Of a DNA stretch of 64,000 nucleotides, positions 35,260 through 43,963 are shown piece by piece. The stretch covers positions 186,001-250,000 of the forward strand of contig JAAELQ010000147.1 in NCBI GenBank assembly GCA_024226515.1, read 5' to 3'. Both the position numbers and the translations under genes were made by a program. Below the pieces are notes generated by a model, which was not told the origin of the DNA, made no database searches, and saw only the letters and a list, made by a program, of their open reading frames with translations. The number at the start of each line of letters is the position of its first letter. Position 1 is the first letter of the stretch. Source of the DNA: a bacterium. GTDB taxonomy: Bacteria; Acidobacteriota; Polarisedimenticolia; Polarisedimenticolales; Polarisedimenticolaceae.

Positions 35260-36144
35260 TTGAAACTCACGCTCATCGTGGCTCTGCTCGGTCTGGCGCT
35301 TCCGACGACGCGTACGTACGTCGCGGACCTCAACGACTACGAGTGGTCGGCGGTCGCACCGACGATCGTCGCGGGCGAGAGTCTCGGGGCCGAGGGGAAG
35401 TTCCAGAAGATCCGCGTCCAGCGAGTGTTCCGCGGCGACGTGTCGGTCGAGTCGAACCTGCGCCTCGATCTGAAGGTCACCAATCGCGCGCGGAACCGCG
35501 AGGCCGACCCGAGACCGCTGCGCTTCGAGCCCGACACCGTCTACATCCTGCTGCTCGAGCCGTCCCCCACCGCGAAGGGGAGGGCTGCGGGCGCGTACGC
35601 GCTGGTGCGTGGCGTGGACGGCGCGCGGGAGGTTCCGCTGGAGGGCGCAGAGGCGCGCTACAGCGCGTTCCAGCGCTTCGTCGAGATCCAGGACCTCAAG
35701 AACGACCGGCAGATCTGGCTGCGCATGGGCGAGCTGCTGGAAGAGCGAGACCCGTTGCTGATCGGCACCGCGCTGCAGCAGTACGAGAAATTCCGCCGCG
35801 GCGAGCCCGAGCTGCTGCTGAGCGTGCGGCCGCTGCTGGACCACCCGCAGCCCGAGATCCGTGCGGGGGCGGCCCGGCTGTCGGGGCAGATCATGCGCCG
35901 GAGCCGGACCGAGGTGCTGCCGGAGGAGGAGGCGCTGCGCGGCAATCTCGTCGCGCGGGCCCGGCGGGACGAATCGGTCGCGGTCCGTGTGGCGGCCACC
36001 GAGGCGCTGGACGCCTTCGAAGGCGACCGGGTGGCGGTCATCCTGCGCGAGATCGCCGACGAAGATCCCGAGCAGGCGGTGCGCTATACGGCCGAGAAAA
36101 TGCTGCTGATCCGGCGCCAGGACGCCGGGGCCGAGGCCGATTGA
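35260..36144 (+). CDS. Exported HEAT-repeat-like protein
   Basis: 294 residues, TTG start. The first 16 residues (KLTLIVALLGLALPTT) look like a signal peptide. A beta-rich region follows (FQKIRVQRVFRGDVSVESNL, DTVYILLLEP). The second half is all-helical with HEAT-like units (LLSVRPLLDHPQPEIRAGAA, DESVAVRVAATEALDAFEGD). The function is unknown; HEAT arrays usually bind proteins. It sits between the MglA-like GTPase and the cNMP/FHA gene, whose promoter -35 box overlaps its stop codon. Confidence 0.72.
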   Translation: MKLTLIVALLGLALPTTRTYVADLNDYEWSAVAPTIVAGESLGAEGKFQKIRVQRVFRGDVSVESNLRLDLKVTNRARNREADPRPLRFEPDTVYILLLEPSPTAKGRAAGAYALVRGVDGAREVPLEGAEARYSAFQRFVEIQDLKNDRQIWLRMGELLEERDPLLIGTALQQYEKFRRGEPELLLSVRPLLDHPQPEIRAGAARLSGQIMRRSRTEVLPEEEALRGNLVARARRDESVAVRVAATEALDAFEGDRVAVILREIADEDPEQAVRYTAEKMLLIRRQDAGAEAD

Positions 36145-36169
36145 CTTGGCCGCGACGGATACCTATCAT
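36141..36169 (+). promoter_or_regulatory. Promoter for the cNMP/FHA gene
   Basis: TTGACT (36141-36146), 17-base spacer, TATCAT (36164-36169). The -35 box contains the TGA stop of the upstream gene. The expected RNA start near 36176 lies after a TTG at 36147 region, so it supports the ATG at 36215 as start. Confidence 0.7.
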
Positions 36170-36214
36170 CAAACTACGGCCCGCAGGGCAGCGGAACGCC
36201 CGGAAACAGGCGGT

Positions 36215-36973
36215 ATGGCGAGGCATCCACTACAGAAGTTCATGGTCTCCTTCGCGCCGGGGGACGATGTGTATCAGGAGGGCGAGCCCGGGGCGACGAT
36301 GTACATCGTCCAGTCCGGGGCGGTGCGCCTGTTCCGCGTCGCCGAGGGGCACGAGCACACCGTCGGCGTGATGGAGAAGGGCGATTTCTTCGGCGAGATG
36401 TCGGTGCTCGAGGGCCTTCCCCGGGCGAGCACGGCGACCGCGGTCGAGGCGGCGCAGTTGATCGAGATCAACGGCTCCACCTTCGACAAGATGATCAAGA
36501 GCAACATCGAGATCGCGATTCGATTGTTGCGCAAGTTGTCGATCCGCCTGCGCGAGGCCCAGCGCAACCTGCTCGAGTTTCACGCCGCCGGGCTCCGCAG
36601 CTCCGAGGCCAAGGGCACGATTCAGAACGAGCCCACGCAGGCGCCCGCGATCGAGACCGGGATTCGCCTCGAACTCGTCGAGGGCGAGCACGTGTTTCCG
36701 GTGCGAACGAACGAGACCCTGATCGGTCGCTACGACCCCGTGACGGAGCTGCGCCCCGACGTGGACCTGACGGACGCCGATCTCAAACGCAGCGTCTCGC
36801 GACGCCACGCCCGCATCCTGCGCACGGGCGATGCGTTCTCGGTCGTCGAGGAGGTGGGCGCGCTGAACGGGACGTTCGTCAACGGCTCGAAGCTCGTCAC
36901 CGGCAAGCCGCATCCGATCGCCGACGGCGATCGGCTGGGGATGGGCATGGTTCAGCTGCTGTTCCGTATTTAA
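36215..36973 (+). CDS. Cyclic-nucleotide-binding domain plus FHA domain protein
   Basis: 252 residues. Residues 1-125 form a CRP-type cyclic-nucleotide-binding domain (PGDDVYQEGEPGATMYIVQSG, GDFFGEMSVLEGLPRASTA, the phosphate-binding cassette with E and R). Residues 150-252 form an FHA domain (LIGRYDP, SVSRRHARILR, GTFVNG), which binds phosphothreonine. There is no DNA-binding part. It therefore probably joins a second-messenger or membrane cue to a Ser/Thr-kinase pathway. The ATG at 36215 is chosen because the promoter places RNA start at about 36176. Confidence 0.9.
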   Translation: MARHPLQKFMVSFAPGDDVYQEGEPGATMYIVQSGAVRLFRVAEGHEHTVGVMEKGDFFGEMSVLEGLPRASTATAVEAAQLIEINGSTFDKMIKSNIEIAIRLLRKLSIRLREAQRNLLEFHAAGLRSSEAKGTIQNEPTQAPAIETGIRLELVEGEHVFPVRTNETLIGRYDPVTELRPDVDLTDADLKRSVSRRHARILRTGDAFSVVEEVGALNGTFVNGSKLVTGKPHPIADGDRLGMGMVQLLFRI

Positions 36974-36984
36974 CGATCTCGCAC

Positions 36985-37602
36985 GTGCCGCCCTTCACGA
37001 ATCTCCGCCGCGCATCGACGGGTCGGTGCGTCGCGTGTGCCGTACTGCTCGCGACCGCGTTCCTCGTGGGCTCCTCCGCGCATGCCGGCAAGAAGGCGGC
37101 TCCGTACGCCCTGCACCTGGAAGTGGACTGGGGACAGCCCGTCGGGCCCGAGCGCCTGCGCGACCAGGTCGAGGACGATCTCGTCTTCGCGTTGCGCGTC
37201 GCGGCGTGCGTCGCCAGCGTCGACCTGTCCGCCCCGGCGCAGCCCGGACCGAACGACCGCGTCCTGCGGGTTCGCATCGACAACCTGATCGACGAGACCG
37301 AGTTCGAGGTCAGCATCGCCGAACGTTCGTCTCCGACCGCGATGCCCGACACCGCGCGCCGCTTCGCAGCCCATCTCGGTGCCGATTTCGGCTTCGCGCT
37401 GATCTCGCCCGAGGGCGAGGTCCTTTCGTCCAAGCGCTTTCGCGTCGACCGCAGCCACCGGCCGGTGCTCGACGAGGATCCGCACTACGAGGTCGAGCGC
37501 AAGCTGGTCGAGGAGGCGGTGCGCCTCGGGCGCGTCTGGACCTGCAAGACCGGCGGTAAGCTGGCCAAGCAGGCCGGTCGGACGAGCAAACGCGGCTCCT
37601 GA
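36985..37602 (+). CDS. Secreted hypothetical protein
   Basis: 205 residues, not recognised. GTG start, signal peptide with CVACAVLLATAFLVGSSAHA ending at about residue 34 (AHA-GKK). The mature part is alternating strand and helix (YALHLEVDWGQPVGPERLRD, RVLRVRIDNLIDETEFEVSI) and ends in a basic, Lys-rich tail (TCKTGGKLAKQAGRTSKRGS). No catalytic motif is visible. It starts 12 bases after the FHA gene and is likely cotranscribed. Confidence 0.68.
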   Translation: MPPFTNLRRASTGRCVACAVLLATAFLVGSSAHAGKKAAPYALHLEVDWGQPVGPERLRDQVEDDLVFALRVAACVASVDLSAPAQPGPNDRVLRVRIDNLIDETEFEVSIAERSSPTAMPDTARRFAAHLGADFGFALISPEGEVLSSKRFRVDRSHRPVLDEDPHYEVERKLVEEAVRLGRVWTCKTGGKLAKQAGRTSKRGS

Positions 37603-37630
37603 TCCGACCCTGCGGAATCTCCGACTCGCG

Positions 37631-37660
37631 TTGATGCGTCGCCCGGCAGCGTGTTACAGT
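37631..37660 (+). promoter_or_regulatory. Promoter for scpA
   Basis: TTGATG (37631-37636), 18 bases, then TACAGT (37655-37660) preceded by TGT, an extended -10. RNA would start near 37667, between an upstream GTG and the ATG at 37705. Confidence 0.6.
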
Positions 37661-37704
37661 CTGCGCGCCGGCAATCCTCCGATCCCCGCAAAGCGCAGCA
37701 CGAA

Positions 37705-38511
37705 ATGACGACACCCGAAGGCAATACCGTATCGCCGAACGAACCCCAGGGTTCGAAGACGGCCTACCGGCTGAAGGTCGGCGAATTCGACGGGCCGCTC
37801 GACCTGTTGCTGCACCTCGTGCGCGTCAACGAGGTCGACATCACCGACATTCCGATCGTCTCCATCACCGAGCAGTACAACGCGTACCTCGAGATGATGC
37901 AGGACCTCGACCTGGAGCAGGTCGGGGATTACCTGTTGATGGCGGCGACGCTGATGCACATCAAGTCACGGATGCTGTTGCCGCCCGACCCCGAGGCGGC
38001 GAACGAGGACGGCGACGAGGACCCGCGTGCCGAGCTGGCCCAGCAACTGCTGGAATACCAGCGGTTCAAGCAGGCGGCCGAGACGCTGCAGGCGATGGAC
38101 AGTCGCCGCAATCTGGTCTGGACGCGGGAGATCGTCGCGCGCGAGTTCGCGGGCGAGGAGTTGCTCGCCGTCGACATGTTCGACCTGCTCAAGGCGTTCC
38201 GCGTATTGCTGGGGCGCATGGGCGACGAGAAACGCTTCCAGCTGAAGCGCGACACCGTCTCCGTCGCAGAGAAGATCAACTGGTTGACCGACCTGCTCGA
38301 GCGACGCACCTCGATCGACCTGCTGTCGCTGCTGACCGACCTGCCGACGCGGCTGGACAAGATCGCCACGTTCCTGGCGGTGCTCGAGATGATGCGACTG
38401 CAGCTCGTGGCGGCGTTCCAGCGCAAGCTGTTCGACGAGATCCGTCTGGCCCGCGTGCGGGCCGAAGGCGAGGAGGACGGAGAGGCGGCGCCGTCGGAGG
38501 AGAAAGCATGA
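37705..38511 (+). CDS. scpA: Segregation and condensation protein ScpA
   Basis: 268 residues. ScpA is the kleisin that bridges the two SMC heads in the bacterial condensin and, with ScpB, helps separate chromosomes. The family start KVGEFDGPLDLLLHLVRVNEVDI and the helix YLLMAATLMHIKSRMLLPP are clear; the C-terminal winged helix ends with VAAFQRKLFDEIRLAR. An acidic tail follows. The ATG at 37705 is preferred over GTG 37651, which overlaps the -10 box. smc itself is not in the window. It overlaps scpB by 4 bases (ATGA). Confidence 0.95.
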   Translation: MTTPEGNTVSPNEPQGSKTAYRLKVGEFDGPLDLLLHLVRVNEVDITDIPIVSITEQYNAYLEMMQDLDLEQVGDYLLMAATLMHIKSRMLLPPDPEAANEDGDEDPRAELAQQLLEYQRFKQAAETLQAMDSRRNLVWTREIVAREFAGEELLAVDMFDLLKAFRVLLGRMGDEKRFQLKRDTVSVAEKINWLTDLLERRTSIDLLSLLTDLPTRLDKIATFLAVLEMMRLQLVAAFQRKLFDEIRLARVRAEGEEDGEAAPSEEKA

Positions 38512-39260
38512 GCAAGAAGGACGGTCGGACCGTTCCCGAGGAGTTGCTCGTGCCGGCCCTCGGGGCGGTGATCTTCGCCTCGGGCGAACCGGTGCAGACG
38601 CGCGAGCTGCGCGACGCGTTTCCGGAGCTGGACAAGGACGCGATGGCGCGGGCGCTGAACCAGCTCGAGTCGCTGCTGGATCAGAGCGGTACGGGCCTGC
38701 GCCTCGAGCAGGTGGCCGGCGGCTATCAGCTGTCGACACGGCCCGAGCTCGGCGAGTGGGTGCGCCGCTTCTTCCGTCAGCGCAACCGGGCCCGGTTGAC
38801 GCCGGCAGCGCTGGAGACGCTGGCCATCGTGGCGTATCGTCAGCCGGTGACCTCGCCGGAGCTGCAGTCGATCCGCGGCAAGGACCCGTCCGCCGCGCTG
38901 CGCAGCCTGCTGGACAAGAAGCTGATTCGCACCATGGGGCGCAAGAAGGTGGTCGGCCGGCCGATGCTCTACGGGACGTCGAAGCACTTCCTGGTTCACT
39001 TCGGCCTGAACGGCCTGGACGATCTGCCGCCGATCGAGGAATTCGACGAGCTGATCGAGGTCTTCGACGCGCGCCAGGCGGCCGTCGTCCGGTCCGACGA
39101 GACGGAGAGCGAGGGCGAAGAGCCCGCCGCCGGCGAGGGAGCCGCAGGCAACGAGGCCGACGAAGCTACCGAGCGTGGCGCGGACGAGCTGGTCGCCGCC
39201 GTGCCCGCCACCTCGGGCGAGGAAGAAGCGGGCGGAGAGGCCGCGCCCGAAGGCTCGTGA
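38508..39260 (+). CDS. scpB: Segregation and condensation protein ScpB
   Basis: 250 residues. Two winged-helix domains bind ScpA: ALGAVIFASGEPVQTRELRD, LRLEQVAGGYQLSTRPE, and LTPAALETLAIVAYRQPVTSPEL with IRGKD. The last 60 residues are Glu/Ala rich and probably disordered, longer than in many ScpBs. The start overlaps scpA and the stop overlaps rluB (GTGA), so the three genes form one translationally coupled operon. Confidence 0.95.
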   Translation: MSKKDGRTVPEELLVPALGAVIFASGEPVQTRELRDAFPELDKDAMARALNQLESLLDQSGTGLRLEQVAGGYQLSTRPELGEWVRRFFRQRNRARLTPAALETLAIVAYRQPVTSPELQSIRGKDPSAALRSLLDKKLIRTMGRKKVVGRPMLYGTSKHFLVHFGLNGLDDLPPIEEFDELIEVFDARQAAVVRSDETESEGEEPAAGEGAAGNEADEATERGADELVAAVPATSGEEEAGGEAAPEGS

Positions 39261-40024
39261 GCGAACGGCTCAACAAGGTCCTCTCTCGCGCCGGAGTCGC
39301 CTCGCGCCGCGCGGCCGACAAGCTCATCGAAGAAGGCCGCGTCACCGTCAACGGCAGCACGATCACCGAGCTGGGGACGCGCGTCGAACCGGAGCGGGAC
39401 GCGATCAAGGTCGACGGCAAACGGGTCGTCACCACGGGACGCCCCTCGACCTACCTGATGCTGTACAAGCCGCGCGAGGTCGTCACGACGCTGTCCGACC
39501 CCGAGGGACGGCGTTGCGTGGGGGACCTGGTCCGGCGCATCGGCCTGCGCGTGTTTCCGGTCGGGCGGCTGGATTACCACAGCGAGGGGCTGCTGCTGTT
39601 GACCGACGACGGCGACCTGGCCCGAGAGCTGACTCACCCACGCTCGGGCGTGCCCAAGCTGTATCGCGTGAAGGTCCGCGGGTGCCCGGACGAGGCGGCG
39701 CTGGCCCGCCTGCGCGCAGGGATCCCGATCGACGGGCGGCGGACCGTGCCCACCGCGCTGCGGATGGTCCAGCGGGCGCACAACGCCTGGCTCGAGATCG
39801 CCGTCACCGAGGGGCGGAAGCACATCGTTCGCAGGCTTTTCGAGGCCCTGGGCCATCCTGTCGTCAAGCTGCGCCGCGTCGCCTTCGGCGGGATCGGGCT
39901 CGGAGACATGGAGCCCGGGGGGATTCGAGCGTTGACTTCGGCCGAGGTTGCGCGCCTGCGCCGGGCGAGCGAAAAACGGTCCCGGAGGGGCCCCGTTCGG
40001 GCCGCGCCGAATCGCCGTAATTGA
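39257..40024 (+). CDS. rluB: 23S rRNA pseudouridine synthase, RluB/RsuA family
   Basis: 255 residues. N-terminal S4 RNA-binding domain (RLNKVLSRAGVASRRAADKL) and a catalytic domain with GRLDYHSEGLLLLTDDGDLA, where the aspartate of GRLD attacks the uridine. It makes pseudouridine near position 2605 of 23S rRNA if it is RluB. RluE or RsuA specificity cannot be excluded. The scpA-scpB-rluB order is widely conserved. The basic tail (KRSRRGPVRAAPNRRN) may add RNA contacts. GTG start overlaps the scpB stop. Confidence 0.93.
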   Translation: MSERLNKVLSRAGVASRRAADKLIEEGRVTVNGSTITELGTRVEPERDAIKVDGKRVVTTGRPSTYLMLYKPREVVTTLSDPEGRRCVGDLVRRIGLRVFPVGRLDYHSEGLLLLTDDGDLARELTHPRSGVPKLYRVKVRGCPDEAALARLRAGIPIDGRRTVPTALRMVQRAHNAWLEIAVTEGRKHIVRRLFEALGHPVVKLRRVAFGGIGLGDMEPGGIRALTSAEVARLRRASEKRSRRGPVRAAPNRRN

Positions 40025-40191
40025 TTGAAAAGGCTGCTCTTGACATGCCGAGGATGGTTCTCTAGCATGGATCTTTTGGTCGGCTCCGTCGTCCACGACG
40101 GTGATGGCCACCCATAACGGAATCACGGCGGAACCCGGCCAGGCCAACAACGCACTGCGGGTTCTCGACCAGGAGGTTGGACCGAAGTCTT
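40025..40191 (+). promoter_or_regulatory. rpsA promoter and long 5' leader
   Basis: TTGACA (40040-40045), 17-base spacer, TAGCAT (40063-40068), near consensus. RNA would start near 40075, giving a leader of about 117 bases. It includes a tight inverted repeat (CCGTCGT/ACGACGG) soon after the start and AGGAGG at 40171-40176, unusually far (15 bases) from the ATG. This length and layout would suit translational feedback by S1, as in E. coli rpsA, but that is inference. Confidence 0.7.
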
Positions 40192-42141
40192 ATGGAAACG
40201 CACCAGGAATCCCCGAACGCCGACACGCCCTCCCAGGACAATCCTGAGAACGAGGCGGCGGCCAAACAAGAAGAAACACCCACCGATTCCGACCAGGCGC
40301 AACAGCAGCCGGGAATCATGGTCGAAGAGATCGAAGACTTCGGACAGGCTCTCGCCAGCTTCGAAGCCGGAAGCAAGGCGGTCAAGGAAGGCGACGTCGT
40401 CATCGGGCGCGTCCTCAAGGTCCTCGAGAAAGAGGTCATCGTCGACGTCGGATACAAATCCGAGGGCGTGATCGACATCGACGAGTTTCGCGGAGTCGAC
40501 GGCAAGATTCGCGTCGAGGCCGGCGACAAGGTCGACGTGCTGCTCGAGAAGACCGAGGACAGCGACGGATACGTCGTGCTCTCGAAGGAGAAGGCCGAAC
40601 GGCTCAAGGTGTGGGACGTCGTCGAGAAGGCGTACGAGACGAACGAGGCCATTCTGGGCCGCGTCGTCGACCGCATCAAGGGCGGCCTGAAGGTCGACAT
40701 CGGCCTGCCGGCGTTCCTGCCGGGCTCGCTCGTCGACGTGCGGCCGGTGCGCAACCTCGAGACGCTGATCAACCAAGAACTCCGGATGCGCGTGATCAAG
40801 GTCAACAAGCGCCGCGGCAACATCGTGCTCTCGCGCAAGGCCGTGCTCGAGGAAGAGAACGCGGAGAAGAAGCAGAAAACGCTCGCCGAACTCGAAGAGG
40901 GCAAGATCCTGCGCGGTGTGGTGAAGAACCTCACCGAGTACGGCGCCTTCATCGACCTCGGTGGCATCGACGGGCTGCTGCACATCACGGATATCTCGTG
41001 GGGTCGCATCAACCATCCGTCCGAGAAGTTCCAGATCAGCGACGAGCTCGACGTGATCGTGTTGAAGTTCGATCGCGAGAAAGAGCGCGTGTCGCTCGGC
41101 TTCAAGCAGTTGCAGGACGATCCGTGGGAGGCCGCGGAGACGCGCTACCCGCCGCACTCGCGCATCCGCGGCAAGGTCGTCAGCCTCACCGACTACGGCG
41201 CCTTCGTCGAGGTCGAGGAGGGGATCGAGGGCCTGATTCACGTCTCGGAGATGTCGTGGACCAAGCGCGTCAAGCACCCGTCGAAGGTGCTGACCGTCGC
41301 TGACTGGGTCGAGTGCGTCGTGCTCGAGATCGACCGCGAGGGCCGGCGTCTGTCGCTGGGACTCAAGCAGACCGAGCCCAACCCGTGGGACCTGATCGGT
41401 TCCAAGTATCGGGTCGGTGACAAGATCGAGGGCACGGTTCGCAACGTGACCGACTTCGGCGCGTTCATCGAGGTCGAGGAGGGCATCGACGGCCTGGTGC
41501 ACATCTCGGATCTGTCGTGGACCACCCGCGTCAAGCATCCCGGTGAGGTGCTGAACAAGGGCGACGACGTTCAGGCCGTCATCCTCAAGATCGATTCCGA
41601 GAACCAGCGTCTGTCGCTGGGGCTCAAACAGCTTCAGCCGAACGCGCTCGAGGATTTCTTCCAGGCGCACAACACCGGAGTGGTGCTCGGCGGCAAGATC
41701 GTTCGCCTGACCGAGTTCGGCGCTTTCGTCGAGTTGTTCGAGGGCGTCGAGGGGCTGGTGCACGTATCCGAGTTGTCGGACGAGCGCATCGAGAAGCCGG
41801 AAGACGCCTTCTCGGTCGACCAGGAAGTGCGCGTCAAGATCATCAAGCTCGATCCGGTCGAGAAGAAGATCGGCCTGTCGATTCGCGCGGCTCTGCACGA
41901 GCCGGACAGCGACTCGGTGCAGGCGTACTTCAGCAGCCAGGGTGACGGCAGCGCCACGATCGGCGACCTGATGAAGCCCGAGCTGCTCAAGTCGACGGTG
42001 CCCGCGGCCGAGGAAGCACCTGCAACGGAGGACACGCCTGCGACGGAGACGGCGGAGGCTTCGCCCGCAAGCGAAGAAACGGCCGAGCCCACCGAGGCGG
42101 AGGAAGGCGACGGCCCGTCCAAGGACGAGACGCCGTCCTGA
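40192..42141 (+). CDS. rpsA: 30S ribosomal protein S1
   Basis: 649 residues with six S1 (OB-fold) repeats, as in proteobacterial S1. Each starts like GDVVIGRVLKV, ILGRVVDRIKGGLKVDIG, GVVKNLTEYGAFIDLGG, GKVVSLTDYGAFVEVEEG, GTVRNVTDFGAFIEVEEG and GKIVRLTEFGAFVELFEG. The first two bind the ribosome and the rest bind mRNA. The final 70 residues are Ala/Glu/Thr rich and acidic, longer than in E. coli. The METHQES start at 40192 is preferred; a TTG at 40177 directly abuts AGGAGG and so is too close. The usual neighbour cmk is absent. Confidence 0.97.
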   Translation: METHQESPNADTPSQDNPENEAAAKQEETPTDSDQAQQQPGIMVEEIEDFGQALASFEAGSKAVKEGDVVIGRVLKVLEKEVIVDVGYKSEGVIDIDEFRGVDGKIRVEAGDKVDVLLEKTEDSDGYVVLSKEKAERLKVWDVVEKAYETNEAILGRVVDRIKGGLKVDIGLPAFLPGSLVDVRPVRNLETLINQELRMRVIKVNKRRGNIVLSRKAVLEEENAEKKQKTLAELEEGKILRGVVKNLTEYGAFIDLGGIDGLLHITDISWGRINHPSEKFQISDELDVIVLKFDREKERVSLGFKQLQDDPWEAAETRYPPHSRIRGKVVSLTDYGAFVEVEEGIEGLIHVSEMSWTKRVKHPSKVLTVADWVECVVLEIDREGRRLSLGLKQTEPNPWDLIGSKYRVGDKIEGTVRNVTDFGAFIEVEEGIDGLVHISDLSWTTRVKHPGEVLNKGDDVQAVILKIDSENQRLSLGLKQLQPNALEDFFQAHNTGVVLGGKIVRLTEFGAFVELFEGVEGLVHVSELSDERIEKPEDAFSVDQEVRVKIIKLDPVEKKIGLSIRAALHEPDSDSVQAYFSSQGDGSATIGDLMKPELLKSTVPAAEEAPATEDTPATETAEASPASEETAEPTEAEEGDGPSKDETPS

Positions 42142-42142
42142 A

Positions 42143-42176
42143 CGACGCCGGGCCGCAAGGCCTGAGTGTCGTCTCG
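42143..42176 (+). repeat. Hairpin after rpsA
   Basis: Nested pairing ACGAC...GTCGT with inner GGCC-GCAA-GGCC, ending in a stable GNRA-type tetraloop. There is no T run. It lies between rpsA and the HU gene, 20 or so bases before the latter's ribosome-binding site. Confidence 0.45.
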
Positions 42177-42198
42177 GGGACTGGGAGGGTCAGGCAGC

Positions 42199-42543
42199 AT
42201 GACCAAGGCCGATCTCGTCGAACAGGTCGTCAGGGTCACGGACGTAAGCAAGAAGCACGCGGAGATCATCGTCAATACGGTGTTCTCCTCGATCGTCGAG
42301 GCTCTGCAGCGCGAGGATAAGATCGAGCTGCGGGGTTTCGGCAGCTTCCGCGTCCGGCGACGACGCTCGCGTCAGGGGCGCAACCCGAAGACGGGTGACC
42401 GGGTCGACGTGCCGGAGAAGCGGATTCCGTACTTCAAACCCGGCAAGGAACTGAAGGACCTGATCAACGGGGACGAGAGCGCGGCCGGAGACGAGACTCT
42501 CTCGCCGGCGCCGCCCGTTCCCGGCGACAACGGCGACTCCTAG
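42199..42543 (+). CDS. HU/IHF-family DNA-binding protein with an acidic tail
   Basis: 114 residues. The first 90 form an HU fold (MTKADLVEQVVRVTDVSKKH, IELRGFGSFRVRRR, RNPKTGDRVDVPEKRIPYFKPGKEL). The arm is extra rich in arginine (RVRRRRSRQGRN). A C-terminal extension of about 24 residues (Asp, Glu, Pro, Gly) is not part of HU. It is only distantly like the other HU gene in this window, so the two could form homo- or heterodimers. Its position after rpsA recalls ihfB in proteobacteria, which also follows rpsA, so an IHF-beta-like role is possible. Confidence 0.93.
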   Translation: MTKADLVEQVVRVTDVSKKHAEIIVNTVFSSIVEALQREDKIELRGFGSFRVRRRRSRQGRNPKTGDRVDVPEKRIPYFKPGKELKDLINGDESAAGDETLSPAPPVPGDNGDS

Positions 42544-42571
42544 CCGCCCGGCACGAGGCTCGGAGACTCCG

Positions 42572-43942
42572 ATGCACAAGCTGCAGGAACGCTCGCTCCT
42601 TCGCGAGAAGGCGGACGGTCGCAAGGCGACGGGTCGCTATCACATCGAGACCTGGGGCTGTCAGATGAACGTCCACGACTCGGAGAAGCTCTCCGGGGCG
42701 CTGGAGCGTGACGGCTACGTCCGCGCCGACGGCCGCGAGGACGCCGACGTCATCCTGCTCAACACCTGCTCGATTCGGGAGAAGGCCGCCGAGAAGATGT
42801 TCTCGGAGCTCGGTCGCTTCGTTCCGTACAAGCGACGCAATCCGGAGCTCGTCATCGGAGTCTGCGGCTGCGTCGCGCAGCAGGAGGGAGAGCGCATCTT
42901 CCGTCGCTCTGACGTCGTGGACTTCGTCGTCGGCCCACGGGCCACGGCGACGGTCACGCGAACGCTGGAGCGCATTCGCAACGGCGACGTGCAGGCGCGC
43001 GGCACGGTCGACACCGAATACCGCAACGACTCGATCCGTTTCCCTTACGACGAGATCCGTCGCGAGGGCGTGGGGACGGGCAAGGCGTTCGTGACGGTCA
43101 TCGAGGGGTGCAACCATCGCTGCACGTACTGCGTCGTGCCGAACACCCGCGGTCGCGAGATCTGCCGACCGATGACGTCGATCCTGGGCGAGGTCGGATC
43201 GCTGGCCTCACAGGGCGTGATGGAGATGGAGTTCCTGGGCCAGACCGTCAACGCGTACCGCGACGAGGACGGCAACACGCTGGCCGACCTGCTGCCGGCC
43301 GCGGCCGAGATCGAGGGCGTCCGACGCCTGCGCTTCACGACCTCGCATCCGGCGCAGATGACGGACCGCCTGATGGACGCGATGGCGTCGGCGAGCCCCA
43401 CCGTCTGTCCCTACCTGCACCTGCCGGTGCAGGCCGGAAGCAGCGAGGTGTTGAAGAGGATGCGGCGCGGCTACGATCGCGAGGGTTACCTGCGCAAGAT
43501 CGAGGGGCTGCGGCGGAGGATGCCGGACATGCTGTTCGGCACCGACGTGATCGTCGGGTTCCCCGGAGAGAGCGAGGAACAGTTCGAGGAGACGCTGAGC
43601 CTGCTGAACGAGGTCGCCTACGACACCGTCTATTCGTTCGCCTACTCCGAGCGTCCCGCAACGAAGGCGCTGGAGCTGGACGGCGGGATGCCGCAGGCCG
43701 AGAAGCACGAGCGTCTACGCCGGCTGCAGGAGCAGCAGAAGACGCTGCAGGAGCGGCGCAATCGACAATGGGTCGGGCGCGACGTCGAGGTGCTGGTCGA
43801 GGGGCGCAGCAAGCGAAACCCCGAACGCTGGACCGGCCGTACGCCCGAGAATCGCGTGGTCAATTTCGACGGCGAGGCCTTCCCGGGTCAATTGAAAAAC
43901 GTTAAACTTCTCGATTCGAGTGCGTTCTGTCTGATCGGATGA
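42572..43942 (+). CDS. miaB: tRNA-2-methylthio-N6-dimethylallyladenosine synthase MiaB
   Basis: 456 residues. It adds a methylthio group to i6A37 of tRNAs reading UNN codons, using S-adenosylmethionine radicals. The N-terminal UPF0004 domain has the three cysteines of the auxiliary cluster (ETWGCQMN, LLNTCSIRE, GVCGCVAQQ). The radical-SAM triad is CNHRCTYC. A C-terminal TRAM domain (VGRDVEVLVEGRSKR...PGQLKNVKLLDSSAFCLIG) binds RNA. The NxHxSE variant found in MtaB or RimO is absent. miaA is not in the window. Confidence 0.96.
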   Translation: MHKLQERSLLREKADGRKATGRYHIETWGCQMNVHDSEKLSGALERDGYVRADGREDADVILLNTCSIREKAAEKMFSELGRFVPYKRRNPELVIGVCGCVAQQEGERIFRRSDVVDFVVGPRATATVTRTLERIRNGDVQARGTVDTEYRNDSIRFPYDEIRREGVGTGKAFVTVIEGCNHRCTYCVVPNTRGREICRPMTSILGEVGSLASQGVMEMEFLGQTVNAYRDEDGNTLADLLPAAAEIEGVRRLRFTTSHPAQMTDRLMDAMASASPTVCPYLHLPVQAGSSEVLKRMRRGYDREGYLRKIEGLRRRMPDMLFGTDVIVGFPGESEEQFEETLSLLNEVAYDTVYSFAYSERPATKALELDGGMPQAEKHERLRRLQEQQKTLQERRNRQWVGRDVEVLVEGRSKRNPERWTGRTPENRVVNFDGEAFPGQLKNVKLLDSSAFCLIG

Positions 43943-43963
43943 GGCAAGAAGATCGGGGCAGCA

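Noticed and set aside
40123..41898. Minus-strand frame of about 590 codons opposite rpsA with internal repeats
   Set aside because: The repeats are the mirror of the S1 domains of rpsA.
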